In this document: in pieces, positions 46,022-55,172 of the stretch
How positions within the stretch are numbered: the first letter of the stretch is position 1
Layout: each line of letters opens with the position of its first letter
NCBI RefSeq assembly: GCF_005863245.1
Contig: NZ_VBUT01000010.1
Coordinates: 1-64,000 of the forward strand
Reading direction: 5' to 3'
Origin: Nocardia cyriacigeorgica
GTDB lineage: Bacteria; Actinomycetota; Actinomycetes; Mycobacteriales; Mycobacteriaceae
DNA: 64,000 nt
Notes under the pieces: model-generated
Seen by the model: only the letters and a program-made list of their open reading frames with translations
What the model was told of the DNA's origin: nothing
The model's database searches: none
Translations under genes and position numbers: made by a program

Positions 46022-46144
46022 CGATTTCGAGCGAAGCGAGACCGAGCACGAGAGTTCGCGGCCCGGCTCGGTTCTCCGCTGCCGTCGCGTACGCCGAAGG
46101 CAAGCGGCGGTAGCGGAGAACCGAGCCATCCGGGGGCCGCGAAC
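46022..46144 (+). repeat. dispersed palindromic element, copy 1
   Basis: The conserved 5-prime part CGATTTCGAGCGAAGCGAG with ACCGAGC (46022-46047) is followed by a nested hairpin. Outer arms are GTTCGCGGCCC (46054-46064) and GGGCCGCGAAC (46134-46144); inner arms GGCTCGGTTCTCCGCT (46065-46080) and AGCGGAGAACCGAGCC (46112-46127) are perfect complements. The 31-base loop includes TACGCCGAAGGCAAGC. It sits between fprA and the amidohydrolase gene. Confidence 0.8.
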
Positions 46145-46190
46145 CGCGGTGCCGGAGGCGCCGCCAAGTAGAAGCTGGCATGCTGTACAC

Positions 46191-47060
46191 GTGTTCGATG
46201 CCCATGTCCACATCATCGATCCGCGGTTTCCGCTGATCGAAAATGAGGGCTACCTGCCGGAGCCCTACACCATCGACGATTATCGAAAGCGCATGTCGCG
46301 CTTCGACGTCACCGGTGGGGCCGTGGTCAGCGCGTCTTTCCAGGGCAGCGATCAGAGCTATCTGCGGGCGGCGCTGGCCGAACTCGGCGAGGGCTGGGTC
46401 GGCGTCACCCGGCTGCCGCTGGATGCGGGCGATGAGGAGATCGTCGAGCTGGACAAGGTGGGGGTGCGGGCGCTGCGGTTCAACCTCAAGCGCGCCGCCG
46501 CCGACATCGCCGCCATGACGTTGCAGGCGGTGCGCGCCTACGAGCTGGCCGGCTGGCATGTCGAGGTCTATATCGACGGCCAGATGCTGGCCTCGCTGCA
46601 ACCGGTGGTGCTGAAGCTGCCCGCGCTGTCGGTCGACCATATGGGCATGTCCGAGGAGGGGCTGCCGTTCCTGCTGGATCTGGTCGACCGCGGTGCCAGG
46701 GTGAAGGCGACCGGGTTCGGCCGCGTCGACATGGATGTCGCGACCGCCTTGCGCCGTATTCACGCGGTGAACCCGGAAGCCCTGATGTTCGGCACCGACC
46801 TTCCGGGGACCCGCGCGGGGCGGCCGTTCGAAGACTCGGACGTCGACCTGATCTGCGACGTGGTCGGCACCGATATGCACAAGGTCCTCGAAGACAACGC
46901 CCGCGCCTTCTACCGGCTGCCACCGGTGCAGCGGGAGGCCACCGACCCGGACCCGACGCTTCCGCTGCACGCCCCGCCCGCGCCGACGATGCCCATTCCG
47001 CGGGCGGAGCTGCCGAAATCGGAAGCGACGGATACGGTTCCGCTGCCCATCGTGGAGTAG
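46191..47060 (+). CDS. amidohydrolase-2 family metal-dependent hydrolase
   Basis: 289 residues. The N-terminal strand FDAHVHIIDPRFPL carries the HxH metal pair; later VDHMGMS and FGTDLPGT provide the His and Asp of the TIM-barrel hydrolase/decarboxylase family PF04909. The reaction is unknown. GTG 46191 is the start nearest the conserved strand and has no good ribosome site; the frame extends upstream into the palindromic element. The last 50 residues are proline-rich and probably disordered. Converges with the NlpC/P60 gene, six bases away. Confidence 0.8.
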   Translation: MFDAHVHIIDPRFPLIENEGYLPEPYTIDDYRKRMSRFDVTGGAVVSASFQGSDQSYLRAALAELGEGWVGVTRLPLDAGDEEIVELDKVGVRALRFNLKRAAADIAAMTLQAVRAYELAGWHVEVYIDGQMLASLQPVVLKLPALSVDHMGMSEEGLPFLLDLVDRGARVKATGFGRVDMDVATALRRIHAVNPEALMFGTDLPGTRAGRPFEDSDVDLICDVVGTDMHKVLEDNARAFYRLPPVQREATDPDPTLPLHAPPAPTMPIPRAELPKSEATDTVPLPIVE

Positions 47061-47066
47061 TCGAAC

Positions 47067-47822
47067 TCAGTACCGGCGCGCGCCCGCGAATGGCATTGTT
47101 GCCATGTCGGATTCGACGACGCCTTCGCCGGATGTCGCGGCGTGGATGACCTTGCCGCCGCCGGAGTACAGCGCGGAGTGGCCGCCACCGTAGAACGACA
47201 CCAGATCGCCGGGGCGAAGATCGTTGCGCGAGACGGGAGTTCCGGCGGCGAGCTGCTGATGGCTGGTGCGCGGTAGGTCGACGCCCGCGTGGCGGTAGGA
47301 CCACTGCACCAGGCCGGAGCAGTCGAAAGCGTTGGGGCCGGTCGCGCCGGGTACGTAGGTCGCGCCGAGCTTGCTGCGGGCGGCAGTGATCGCGGCCTCG
47401 CCACGGGTCTGCTCGGGGACAGTCGCGGGTGCGGGTGGTTGCATGCCAGGAACCGGCGGTAGCGCGAACGGCAGCGGCGATATTTCCGCAGGTAGCGGCG
47501 GGATGGTGAATTCGACCAGCTCCACGGTGGCGGCCGGCTCCTGCGCCGCGAATCGGGCGCCTGCGGGCACTAGCGCGGGATTATCTCCGAGCGTGCGGCG
47601 CGGAATTTCACCTACCGGAATGTCGTCGATTTTCGGAGCCGTGAAGCCCTCCAGTGCGGGTGCATTACCCGGAATTTCGAAGGCCCCGATGCCGGGAACC
47701 TTCGGCGACTGCGCCGTCGCCGTGCCCGGTAGCAGCGACAGCGCCGCAGCCGAACCCAGTACCAGCAGGATTGCCCGGCGCAGCCGGCGAGAATATCGAA
47801 CGTCGTCGTCAGATGATGCCAT
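47067..47822 (-). CDS. secreted NlpC/P60 peptidoglycan endopeptidase
   Basis: 251 residues: a twin-basic N-terminus and signal peptide (AILLVLGSAAALSLLPGTATAQ), a proline-rich linker, and a C-terminal NlpC/P60 domain with Cys168 in FDCSGLVQWSY, His215 in GGGHSALY and His227 in KVIHAAT. It is similar to mycobacterial RipB-type hydrolases that cut peptidoglycan stem peptides. The 280-base upstream region is AT-rich and carries an ACACCT-C-AGGTGT palindrome, consistent with tight regulation. Confidence 0.88.
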   Translation of the reverse strand: MASSDDDVRYSRRLRRAILLVLGSAAALSLLPGTATAQSPKVPGIGAFEIPGNAPALEGFTAPKIDDIPVGEIPRRTLGDNPALVPAGARFAAQEPAATVELVEFTIPPLPAEISPLPFALPPVPGMQPPAPATVPEQTRGEAAITAARSKLGATYVPGATGPNAFDCSGLVQWSYRHAGVDLPRTSHQQLAAGTPVSRNDLRPGDLVSFYGGGHSALYSGGGKVIHAATSGEGVVESDMATMPFAGARRY

Positions 47823-48104
47823 GATGCGGTCCTCCGATGCTCACATCGAGGCCGATGGCGGACGAGCGTTGTTCACCACGGCCTTCGAATTGATTCGAAA
47901 AACGTCACGGTGATCTGTTCGGTCCAGTCGATCCGAGCGTCGATCTTTCATTCATAGACATGCGCAGTACAGCGGAACACACCTCAGGTGTATAACGAAG
48001 CAATAACGAACCTTTATCACGAGCTAATTACATCGAGTTAATTTCCGGAGGACAGGAGCCCAGAACGGCTACGTGAGCTGCTTCAGCAAGGCAAGACGGC
48101 CCGC
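47823..48104. promoter_or_regulatory. AT-rich leader region of the NlpC/P60 gene
   Basis: About 280 bases between the NlpC/P60 gene and a membrane protein gene, both on the minus strand. ACACCT (47979-47984), C, AGGTGT (47986-47991) is a 13-base palindrome about 160 bases upstream of the NlpC/P60 start, next to the AT-rich stretch CGTTATTGCTTCGTTATAC (minus strand). I looked for a ydaO (c-di-AMP) aptamer, frequent ahead of such genes, and did not find its core. The leader is still long enough for an RNA element. Confidence 0.4.
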
Positions 48105-48428
48105 TCACAGCTTCGCGAGCCGCTCCTGCTCCTTCTGGTAGGCCCGCCACGCCTGCTGCGTCGGCGTCGGCCGGGTGGTGAGCGCCTTCCAGTCGGTGGA
48201 GCGAACGAAGTTCACCACCATCAGCACCGGCAGGATGAACGCCTGGAAGAAGATCAGGTAGCTGCCACCCTCGAACACGAACGCCAAATACCCTGCGTAG
48301 GCGAGAAACCCGGCCCCGAACGCCCCGTTGAGCCACCGCGACACCTCACTTTGCCCGCCCTTCACGGCAGCCATCACCAGCATGAGCGTGCCGCTGAACA
48401 CGAGCATCCATACGTACCAATCGAACAC
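48105..48428 (-). CDS. small three-helix membrane protein
   Basis: 107 residues from GTG 48428, which has GGAGGA ahead of it. Three hydrophobic segments (WYVWMLVFSGTLMLVMAAV, GAFGAGFLAYAGYLAFVF, YLIFFQAFILPVLMVVNFV) and a charged C-terminal tail (AWRAYQKEQERLAKL). I do not recognise the family. The upstream neighbour on the same strand is also a membrane protein, 177 bases away. Confidence 0.65.
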   Translation of the reverse strand: MFDWYVWMLVFSGTLMLVMAAVKGGQSEVSRWLNGAFGAGFLAYAGYLAFVFEGGSYLIFFQAFILPVLMVVNFVRSTDWKALTTRPTPTQQAWRAYQKEQERLAKL

Positions 48429-48605
48429 GGCGGTTCCTCCCTCGACATCGCACTGCCGTTCGGCAGCACCGGATGCCCAGAAGCAAACCCCGCCCTCCTT
48501 GCCGAACCCTTTCCGAACCCTTGCGCCCGGCATCAGTGATTACAGACCAATGCATTCGGCGGCGGATAGACCGCGCTGGAGTTAGCGGCAGGTTCAGGCT
48601 CGGAC

Positions 48606-49088
48606 TCAGACGACGATCGCGGCAGCGAGCCAGACGCCGGCGGCCAGCAGGGCACCGAGCAGTTCCACCAAGATGGACAGGCCGACCCCCTTCACCGCAT
48701 GCCAAGTGGATTGCCAGGACCAACGCTGGCCGCGGACGCGTTGGAGTTCGGAGATGTACACGCCGGCAATGAATCCGACGAACAGGCCGACGACGGGGAT
48801 GACGAAGAAGCCGATGATGCCGAGGATGGCGCCGAGGTAGAGGGAGCGGTTGGGGACGCCGGCTTCTTTCAGTTTGCGGCCGGGCCAGGTGTATTTGATG
48901 ACGCCTGAGATCACCAGCAGGACAGTGCTTATCGCGAAGACGGTCCAGGCGGTGGCGCCGCCGGTGAGGAAGGCCCAGACGGCGATGGCGGCGAAGATCA
49001 GGATGACGCCGGGCAGGATCGGGATGACGATGCCGAGTAGGCCGACCACGATCACCAGGCCGACGACGGTCTCGCCCCACACGCTCAC
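48606..49088 (-). CDS. DUF456 family membrane protein
   Basis: 160 residues, the family length, with four or five membrane helices and several glycine-rich turns (VVGLLGIVIPILPGVILIF, LGAILGIIGFFVIPVVGLFVG). The signature GIVIPxLPG near the N-terminus and VGLFVGFIAGVYISEL are typical of DUF456. Function unknown. GTG 49088 has GGAGGGA upstream. Confidence 0.82.
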   Translation of the reverse strand: MSVWGETVVGLVIVVGLLGIVIPILPGVILIFAAIAVWAFLTGGATAWTVFAISTVLLVISGVIKYTWPGRKLKEAGVPNRSLYLGAILGIIGFFVIPVVGLFVGFIAGVYISELQRVRGQRWSWQSTWHAVKGVGLSILVELLGALLAAGVWLAAAIVV

Positions 49089-49374
49089 TGAGTAATCCCT
49101 CCGTTGTCGGCGCGGCGGCCTTCGACACCTGCGCCGGCCCTGATGCGCTCACGCCATGCGAACGGGAGGCCCGACCCAGCCGGCGGACGCTCCCCGGTAC
49201 ACCGGGCGAACCTTATGTCCGAATTCTGTCCTATCGCCCGAGGTCGTGCAGCATGGAGGTACGGGTCACAGTGGTCCGGGCTATTGTCGTACTGTCAATA
49301 CAGTCTCCGGGCGGCTCCCGGTGACGAGCACCGGCAACCGGTGCGCAGGATTCGACGACGAACCGAGGTAGGGC
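49089..49374. promoter_or_regulatory. divergent promoter region with two short palindromes
   Basis: 286 bases between the DUF456 gene and the racemase gene. CCCGGT-AC-ACCGGG (49193-49206) and ACTGT-CAAT-ACAGT (49291-49304) are perfect inverted repeats; the second lies about 70 bases upstream of the racemase start and could be an operator. No gene is seen. Confidence 0.45.
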
Positions 49375-50469
49375 GTGAGCACTCCATCCACCACGCAGGG
49401 CCCGCTCGCGGGCATCCGGGTTATCGAACTGGCCGGTATCGGCCCAGGTCCGCACGCCGCACTGCTGCTGGCCGATCTCGGCGCCGACGTGGTGCGCGTG
49501 CAGCGGGCGGGTCAGCTGCCCGGCGGATTCGACCGCCCGCAGCTGCGCGGCCGCACCATCGTGGAGGCCAATCTCAAGGATCCCGCAGATGTCGAGAAGG
49601 TGCTCGGTCTGCTGGATAAGGCCGATGTGCTGATCGAAGGCTTCCGTCCCGGCGTCACCGAACGCATGGGCCTCGGCCCCGACGAGGTGCTGGCCCGCAA
49701 TCCGCGCCTGGTGTACGGCCGGATGACCGGCTGGGGCCAGTTCGGCCCGATGGCCGACCGCGCCGGCCACGACATCAACTACATCAGCCTCACCGGCGTC
49801 CTGCACGCCATCGGCCGCAAGGGCGAGCGCCCGGTGCCGCCGCTGAACATGGTCGGCGATTTCGGCGGCGGTTCGATGTTCCTGGTGTTCGGCATCCTCG
49901 CCGCGCTGGTGGAACGGCAGACCTCCGGCAAGGGCCAGGTCATCGACGCCGCGATGGTCGATGGCGCGCTTGCCCTTTCGCACATGATCTGGGGTATGCG
50001 CGGTTCCGGCGCCTGGTCGGAGGAGCGCGGGACGAACCTGCTCGACACCGGCATGTCCTTCTACGACACCTACGAGACCTCCGACGGCAAATACATGGCC
50101 GTCGGCGCCATCGAGCCGCAGTTCTACGCGCAGCTGCTGGCCGGACTCGGCATCGACCCCGACGGCCTGCCCTACCAGATCGACCCGGCGGGCCAGGACA
50201 CCCTGAAGAAGCTGTTCGCCGAACGTTTCCGCACCAAGACCCGCGACGAGTGGACCGAGATCTTCATCGGCACCGACGCCTGCGTCACCCCGGTGCTGAC
50301 GTTCTCCGAAGCCACCGAAAACGAGCACATCAAGGCTCGTGAGGCGCTGGTCGAGCTGGAGAACATCACCCAGCACGCACCCGCCCCGCGCTTCTCCCGC
50401 ACCCCCAACCCCACCCCGACGCCGCCGCCGACCACGGCGACGCCGATCGACTCGGTGTGGGCGGACTGA
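49375..50469 (+). CDS. mcr: alpha-methylacyl-CoA racemase (CaiB/BaiF family)
   Basis: 364 residues. The catalytic pair is His132 in RAGHDINYI and Asp162 in VGDFGGGSM, with Glu in GAIEPQFY, as in M. tuberculosis MCR. It interconverts the 2R and 2S forms of branched acyl-CoAs, needed for beta-oxidation of methyl-branched lipids and the cholesterol side chain. GTG 49375 follows GAGGTAGG. The C-terminal 25 residues are Pro/Thr-rich. A strong hairpin terminator follows. It fits the steroid and branched-lipid genes elsewhere in the window. Confidence 0.92.
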   Translation: MSTPSTTQGPLAGIRVIELAGIGPGPHAALLLADLGADVVRVQRAGQLPGGFDRPQLRGRTIVEANLKDPADVEKVLGLLDKADVLIEGFRPGVTERMGLGPDEVLARNPRLVYGRMTGWGQFGPMADRAGHDINYISLTGVLHAIGRKGERPVPPLNMVGDFGGGSMFLVFGILAALVERQTSGKGQVIDAAMVDGALALSHMIWGMRGSGAWSEERGTNLLDTGMSFYDTYETSDGKYMAVGAIEPQFYAQLLAGLGIDPDGLPYQIDPAGQDTLKKLFAERFRTKTRDEWTEIFIGTDACVTPVLTFSEATENEHIKAREALVELENITQHAPAPRFSRTPNPTPTPPPTTATPIDSVWAD

Positions 50470-50478
50470 ACCAAGGAC

Positions 50479-50522
50479 CGCCGAACGGCCGGGGCTCCTC
50501 GTGGGGCCCCGGCCGTTCGGCG
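50479..50522 (+). terminator. 16-bp hairpin terminator after mcr
   Basis: CGCCGAACGGCCGGGG (50479-50494) pairs perfectly with 50507-50522 around a 12-base loop, followed by TTT. It lies between convergent genes and could serve both. Confidence 0.85.
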
Positions 50523-50524
50523 TT

Positions 50525-50872
50525 TCAGGCGGCCGTCATCGTGGTCGGATCCACGCCGGCATCCTGCGCCGGATCCTGCGATGGCGTGCCGCGCACCGCG
50601 AGCAGCGTCATCACCTCGACCAGCGTGAGATCGAGTTCGGCGGCATACATCCGGGCGATATCCGGATCCAGATGGCACGGGTTGTGCTGGCCCATGAGGA
50701 TCATCTCGGCCAGCACGATGCCCGCCAGCGCCTGATCGCGGGTGAGCCTGCGGTGCGTGGGCAGATACGACAGCACCCAGCGGCCCCGATGCGGCTCGGG
50801 GACGTCGACGCGGAACGCCGCCTCCAGCGCGACATCGCTGATGATCAGCCATTCGGTGGCCGTAATCGCCAT
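50525..50872 (-). CDS. hypothetical protein with acidic helical body
   Basis: 115 residues from ATG 50872, which has AAGGGG upstream. Sequence includes TEWLIISDVALEAAFRV, GRWVLSYLPTHRRLTRDQAL and LDLTLVEVMTLLAV. No signal peptide or membrane helix. I do not recognise the family. It ends just beyond the mcr terminator and is divergent from the STAND regulator gene at 51096. Confidence 0.6.
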   Translation of the reverse strand: MAITATEWLIISDVALEAAFRVDVPEPHRGRWVLSYLPTHRRLTRDQALAGIVLAEMILMGQHNPCHLDPDIARMYAAELDLTLVEVMTLLAVRGTPSQDPAQDAGVDPTTMTAA

Positions 50873-51095
50873 CGCGATAACCCCTTTCGTGCGACGACCG
50901 GACCCCTCGACCGGTCGACACATCGAGCATCCCAGCCCGCCCCGGCGCGCCGCGATCCCAGCGCGGAACCTGATTTCTTGGGGCGGGCCGGCTCCTTGAC
51001 CTGGCAGAATGCGGCTGATACCAAGGAATTATCACAATCAGCGTCTCGATTCTCCGGTTCTCCCGTGCCCGGCGGATCGCACGGGAGGTGACGCT

Positions 51096-53951
51096 ATGGA
51101 GCGAGCCGGCCGATCCGCATCCTCGCGTGCCACCGGGATCGTCAGCGCCGAGGAACGCAGACGGCTACGCAACCGGCTCGCCGAACTGGGCCTCACCCGG
51201 CACCAGCTGATCGAACTGCTGGCAGGTGAACTGCGCCAACGCGGTTTCCGGCCGCGGGCGGCGTGGCGATACGCCAACGAACTCACTCAGACCGCGGTCG
51301 CCGACCGCTACAACGAGATCACCGGCAGCGCGAACGCGGCCATGAAGGCCAGCCGGATCTCCGAGTACGAGGCCTGGCCGTTCGCCAAGGACGGCGCCGG
51401 CGTCCGGCCGACGATCCGCGCGCTGAAAACCCTCGCCACGATCTACGGCACCACCTGGGACCAGCTGGTCGACATCGCCGATCTGGAGCAGATGCCGCTC
51501 ACCGAACGGCTGGAGTTCCAGGAGGCGGTGGCCCGGCGCGGCACCGATGACGTCCCCGTGCGCACCGGCGGCGACCTACCGGCCGAGGTCCCCAATTTCA
51601 CCGGCCGCAACAGCTCGAAAGCGCAACTGCGCCAACGCGTCGAAGACCACCTCTACGGCGACGGTCCGGCCGTGCACGTGATCGACGGGCTCACCGGCAT
51701 CGGCAAGACGGCGCTGGCGCGGTACGCGGTGGCGGCGTTCGGCAGGCGGTTTCCCGATGGCACCCTGTGGGTCGATCTGCACGGATACACCGCCGGTCGC
51801 GAGCCGCGCGATCCCGGCGACGTCCTGGAACAACTGTTGCTCGAGGTGGGTGTGCCGCGCGAGATCATCGAGGCCGATCCGGGTGGTCGCGCGGTGCGCT
51901 GGCGTTCGGCGATGAGCGGGCAGCGGATGATGATCGTGTTCGACAACGTGCTCGACAGCGCGCAGGTCAAACCGTTGCTGCCGCAGGCTCCCGGCTGTTT
52001 CGTGATCATCACCAGCCGCAGCAAGCTCACCGGGCTGGCCGAGGCGGCGCCGCTGCGGCTCGAGGTCATGGAGTGGGCCGAAGCCGAGGAACTGCTGGTC
52101 AAGCTGGGTAATCTCGGTTCCGCCTACGACCGCGCCTCGGTGCGCCAGATTCTGCGGACGTCGGGGCGGCTGCCGTTGGCGATCAAGCTGATCGGAGGCC
52201 AGATCGCTCATCACGGCGCCGATATGCTCGCCGATGTGGCGGCCGAATTCGCCACGCTCACCGCCGATATCAAGAACACGCATGCTGGCCGCTCGGCCGG
52301 GAGTTCGGCGGCGGAGGACATCCTCGACCGGTTCGCCGCCGAGGACGAATCGCTGCGCGCGGCCTTCGAGATGTCGTATCAGCGGCTTGCCTCGTCCGCA
52401 CACCAGCGTGCCGTCCGGCTGCTCGGGTGGTTCCCCGGCCCTGAGGTGACCGCGGAGACCATGGCGACCATCGCGGCGGTTCCACTCAATGAGGGAAAGC
52501 TGTTGGTGCGCAGACTATTCGAAGCCGGGTTCCTCGATCCGGCGCCGAGCGGCCCGACCGGCCCGCGCTATCGGATGCACGATCTGACCCGGCTGTGTGC
52601 CCGGTTGCACGCCGAACGCGAGGACTCACCGCGCGAGCACGCTGCGGTGCTGGAACGGCTCATCGCCCACGGGCTGACGATCGCGTGGCGAGCCAGCAGG
52701 CTCGACGTCTTCGATCCGGCGGGCAGCGAACATCTGTCCGATCCCTCCGACGAGGCCAACCGGGCCCGCGCCTGGCTCACCGCCGAGGGCGACATGCTGT
52801 TCAGCTGTGTCCAGGCCGCACCGCCGGGCGCCGACGTCAGCGAGCTGGCCCGGTTGCTGGCCGCGCACCTGTCCGGATCGGGTCAGTGGTCGCGCGCGCA
52901 CCGGCTCTACGAGCGGGCCTACGAGATCGCCGACATCCTCGATGACCGGCGCGGCCAGGCGTGGGCGCTGCTCGGACGCGGGCGCATCGACCGCCTGGTC
53001 GGAAACCACGCGCAGGCCCGCAGCACATTCCGGGCCGCCGAAGCGATCGCCGTCGAACTCGGCTACCTGCGCTGCCATGCGGATGTGCTGTGCGAACTGG
53101 GCCAGACCGCACGCATCACCGGCGATCACGCGGGGGCGCGCACTCATTTCACCGATGCGCTGGCGATCGCACGTCAGCTGGGGCATCGACCGTCGGAATG
53201 CGATGCGCTCGACGGGCTCGCGCATGTGGAGCGGGCGGCCTCCGATTACCAGACCGCGCGCGAATGTTCCGAACGCGCACTCGAGATCGCCAACGAGATG
53301 GGCGATCCGGTCCGCGTGGCCGCGGTGCAGTGGGGATATGCGGAGGTGATCCGGCGGATGGGCGATCACCGGCTGGCCGGACGGCACTACTCCGACGCGC
53401 TCGGCATCGCACGCAGCCTCAATCACCGCAAACTCGAGGGCGATGCCCTGCGCGGGCTGGGGCATATCGAACGGCTGGTGGGTGACCTGGACACTGCCCG
53501 TGGCTATTTCGATGATGCGCTCGATATCGCACGCCACATCCACGACCGCTACGGCGAAGGCTGGACCCTGTGGGGGCTCGGCAATATCGCCCGCAAAACG
53601 GGTGAGTACGAGCGGGCGCGCGAGATGTTCCAGCAGGCCCACGATATCGCCGAAGCGATCAACGATCCGCTCGGCCAGGTGGACGCGTTACGCGGGCTCG
53701 GCCATGTGCAACGGCATTTCGGTGACTACGAGGCGGCGCGGCGGTACTACACCGATTCGATGGCCGTCGCCGAGCGGATCGGCGACCCGCATGGGCTGGC
53801 CGACGGCTTGCGCGGGCTCGCCCATGTCGCGGCGCGCACGTCCACCGACGGATCGGCCGAGGAACTGCTGGCGCGGGCGCTGGAGCAATACGAACGCATC
53901 GGCGTCACGCTCGCCGAACAGGTGCGGGCCGAGATGCTGCGTGACAACTGA
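51096..53951 (+). CDS. STAND NTPase regulator (XRE-like N-terminus, NB-ARC, TPR)
   Basis: 951 residues. Residues 1-150 resemble an XRE-type regulator fused in actinobacterial NB-ARC proteins; a P-loop GLTGIGKTALARYAV near residue 205 and a Walker B/sensor strand MMIVFDNVLDS mark the NTPase, followed by a winged-helix region (YRMHDLTRLCARLH). The C-terminal 350 residues are TPR-like repeats of about 40 residues (RGQAWALLGRGRIDRL, ALRGLGHIERLVGD, TLWGLGNIARKTGE, ALRGLGHVQRHFGD). ATG 51096 has GGGAGG upstream. Such proteins act as ATP-dependent sensors; the signal is unknown. Confidence 0.85.
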   Translation: MERAGRSASSRATGIVSAEERRRLRNRLAELGLTRHQLIELLAGELRQRGFRPRAAWRYANELTQTAVADRYNEITGSANAAMKASRISEYEAWPFAKDGAGVRPTIRALKTLATIYGTTWDQLVDIADLEQMPLTERLEFQEAVARRGTDDVPVRTGGDLPAEVPNFTGRNSSKAQLRQRVEDHLYGDGPAVHVIDGLTGIGKTALARYAVAAFGRRFPDGTLWVDLHGYTAGREPRDPGDVLEQLLLEVGVPREIIEADPGGRAVRWRSAMSGQRMMIVFDNVLDSAQVKPLLPQAPGCFVIITSRSKLTGLAEAAPLRLEVMEWAEAEELLVKLGNLGSAYDRASVRQILRTSGRLPLAIKLIGGQIAHHGADMLADVAAEFATLTADIKNTHAGRSAGSSAAEDILDRFAAEDESLRAAFEMSYQRLASSAHQRAVRLLGWFPGPEVTAETMATIAAVPLNEGKLLVRRLFEAGFLDPAPSGPTGPRYRMHDLTRLCARLHAEREDSPREHAAVLERLIAHGLTIAWRASRLDVFDPAGSEHLSDPSDEANRARAWLTAEGDMLFSCVQAAPPGADVSELARLLAAHLSGSGQWSRAHRLYERAYEIADILDDRRGQAWALLGRGRIDRLVGNHAQARSTFRAAEAIAVELGYLRCHADVLCELGQTARITGDHAGARTHFTDALAIARQLGHRPSECDALDGLAHVERAASDYQTARECSERALEIANEMGDPVRVAAVQWGYAEVIRRMGDHRLAGRHYSDALGIARSLNHRKLEGDALRGLGHIERLVGDLDTARGYFDDALDIARHIHDRYGEGWTLWGLGNIARKTGEYERAREMFQQAHDIAEAINDPLGQVDALRGLGHVQRHFGDYEAARRYYTDSMAVAERIGDPHGLADGLRGLAHVAARTSTDGSAEELLARALEQYERIGVTLAEQVRAEMLRDN

Positions 53952-53957
53952 CGATCC

Positions 53958-55172
53958 TCAGGCGCAGCGGCGCAAGACGAGTGCGGCGAGAGTGCGCGCG
54001 CAGGCCCGCATTTCGCTGAACAACACGTGGTGCTCGGTATCGGCGCCTGCCCCGCGCGGGCCGAACAGGCAGCATTCGATGCCCGCCCGGCTGAGGTGGG
54101 TGGTGTCGTTGCCGCAGAACGAATACGGCAGCGCCAGACCGGTTTCGGTCACCGTGAACTCCGAGACCTGCGGCAGCAGTTCGACCAGATCGCGGACCAG
54201 CGCGCCGTCCGCCGCGACGTCCATGGGCGGCATATCGGTGCCACCGACCCGGAACACCGGATCCACCGGATGCTCGACGGTGATATCGGCCTCCGGATAC
54301 CAGCGGCGCGCGTCCTGGACGAACGTGTCGAGCGCACGCGCCACGTCGGGCGGCTCATACGGCGGCGGGTACCGCAGGTCGATCAGCGCTGTAGCCTTGT
54401 CGGCGAGATAGCTGACCCCGGACGGGTCGTGCGCTTCGCCGCGGCCGGCGATCAGCGAGGCCACCTGAAGACGTGGCAGCGGCGGGAAATCCGCGTTGTG
54501 CAGACCCAATTCGGCGGCGTCGAGCAGATCGAGGACGCGCCGTAGGACAGCGATCGCGTCGACGCCCTCGTCATGGCGACTGGTGTGCGCGGTGCGACCG
54601 CGCACCACCAGGGCGAACTTGTGCACGCCCGCGGTGCGGGTGATGATCCGCCGCACCGAATACGGCTCGGGAACGACCGCCGCCTCGGCGGTGAGCCCGG
54701 CGTCGAGGGCGAACCGAGTGCCGACCCCGCCCTGCAATTCACCGGCCACGAATTCCAGCAGCAGTGGCCTGCGCAACGGGATACCGCTGCGCCGCACCGC
54801 GATGGCGGCCGCGAGGATGGCCGCCACACCACTTTTCATATTGTGCAGACCAGCCCCGTAGAGCTTGTCGCCGACCAATCGGGCGGTGAACGGATCATCG
54901 AGGTGGTCGCGGCCGAGCGGGTCCATATCGAGATGCCCGTTGAGCAGCAGTGCGGGGACGCCGGTATCCGGGCCGAGGCGCGCGATCGTCTGGCACCGGC
55001 CCGGCTCCACTTCCTGGAGGTAGGTGTGGATGCCGTTGCGGTGCAGCAGGTCACGGACGACGGTCGCGAGTTCGGTCTCCAGGCCGGTGAACGAGGGGAC
55101 CGCGGTGATGTCCGCCGCCAGCTCGAGCAGTTGTGCGTCCGGCAGCAACCGGTCCAGATCGTGGTGGTTCAC
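53958..55172 (-). CDS. M20-family amidohydrolase with altered metal site
   Basis: 404 residues with ArgE/DapE/ACY1 layout. LLNGHLDMDP gives His80 and Asp82. The next motif, usually GxGxxDMKGG with the metal-bridging Asp, reads GAGLHNMKSG with Asn111; the usual DEE reads GEL, keeping Glu145 as base but with Leu146 at the second metal ligand. Glu in VVPEPYS and a C-terminal EHHVLFSEM remain. It may use one metal or a changed reaction. The ATG overlaps the stop of the 2OG-dioxygenase gene (ATGA), so the two enzymes likely act in one pathway. Confidence 0.82.
   Translation of the reverse strand: MNHHDLDRLLPDAQLLELAADITAVPSFTGLETELATVVRDLLHRNGIHTYLQEVEPGRCQTIARLGPDTGVPALLLNGHLDMDPLGRDHLDDPFTARLVGDKLYGAGLHNMKSGVAAILAAAIAVRRSGIPLRRPLLLEFVAGELQGGVGTRFALDAGLTAEAAVVPEPYSVRRIITRTAGVHKFALVVRGRTAHTSRHDEGVDAIAVLRRVLDLLDAAELGLHNADFPPLPRLQVASLIAGRGEAHDPSGVSYLADKATALIDLRYPPPYEPPDVARALDTFVQDARRWYPEADITVEHPVDPVFRVGGTDMPPMDVAADGALVRDLVELLPQVSEFTVTETGLALPYSFCGNDTTHLSRAGIECCLFGPRGAGADTEHHVLFSEMRACARTLAALVLRRCA

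Noticed and set aside
47823..48050. ydaO (c-di-AMP) riboswitch ahead of the NlpC/P60 gene
   Set aside because: Expected from family context, but the conserved core blocks of that aptamer are not found in the minus-strand leader.
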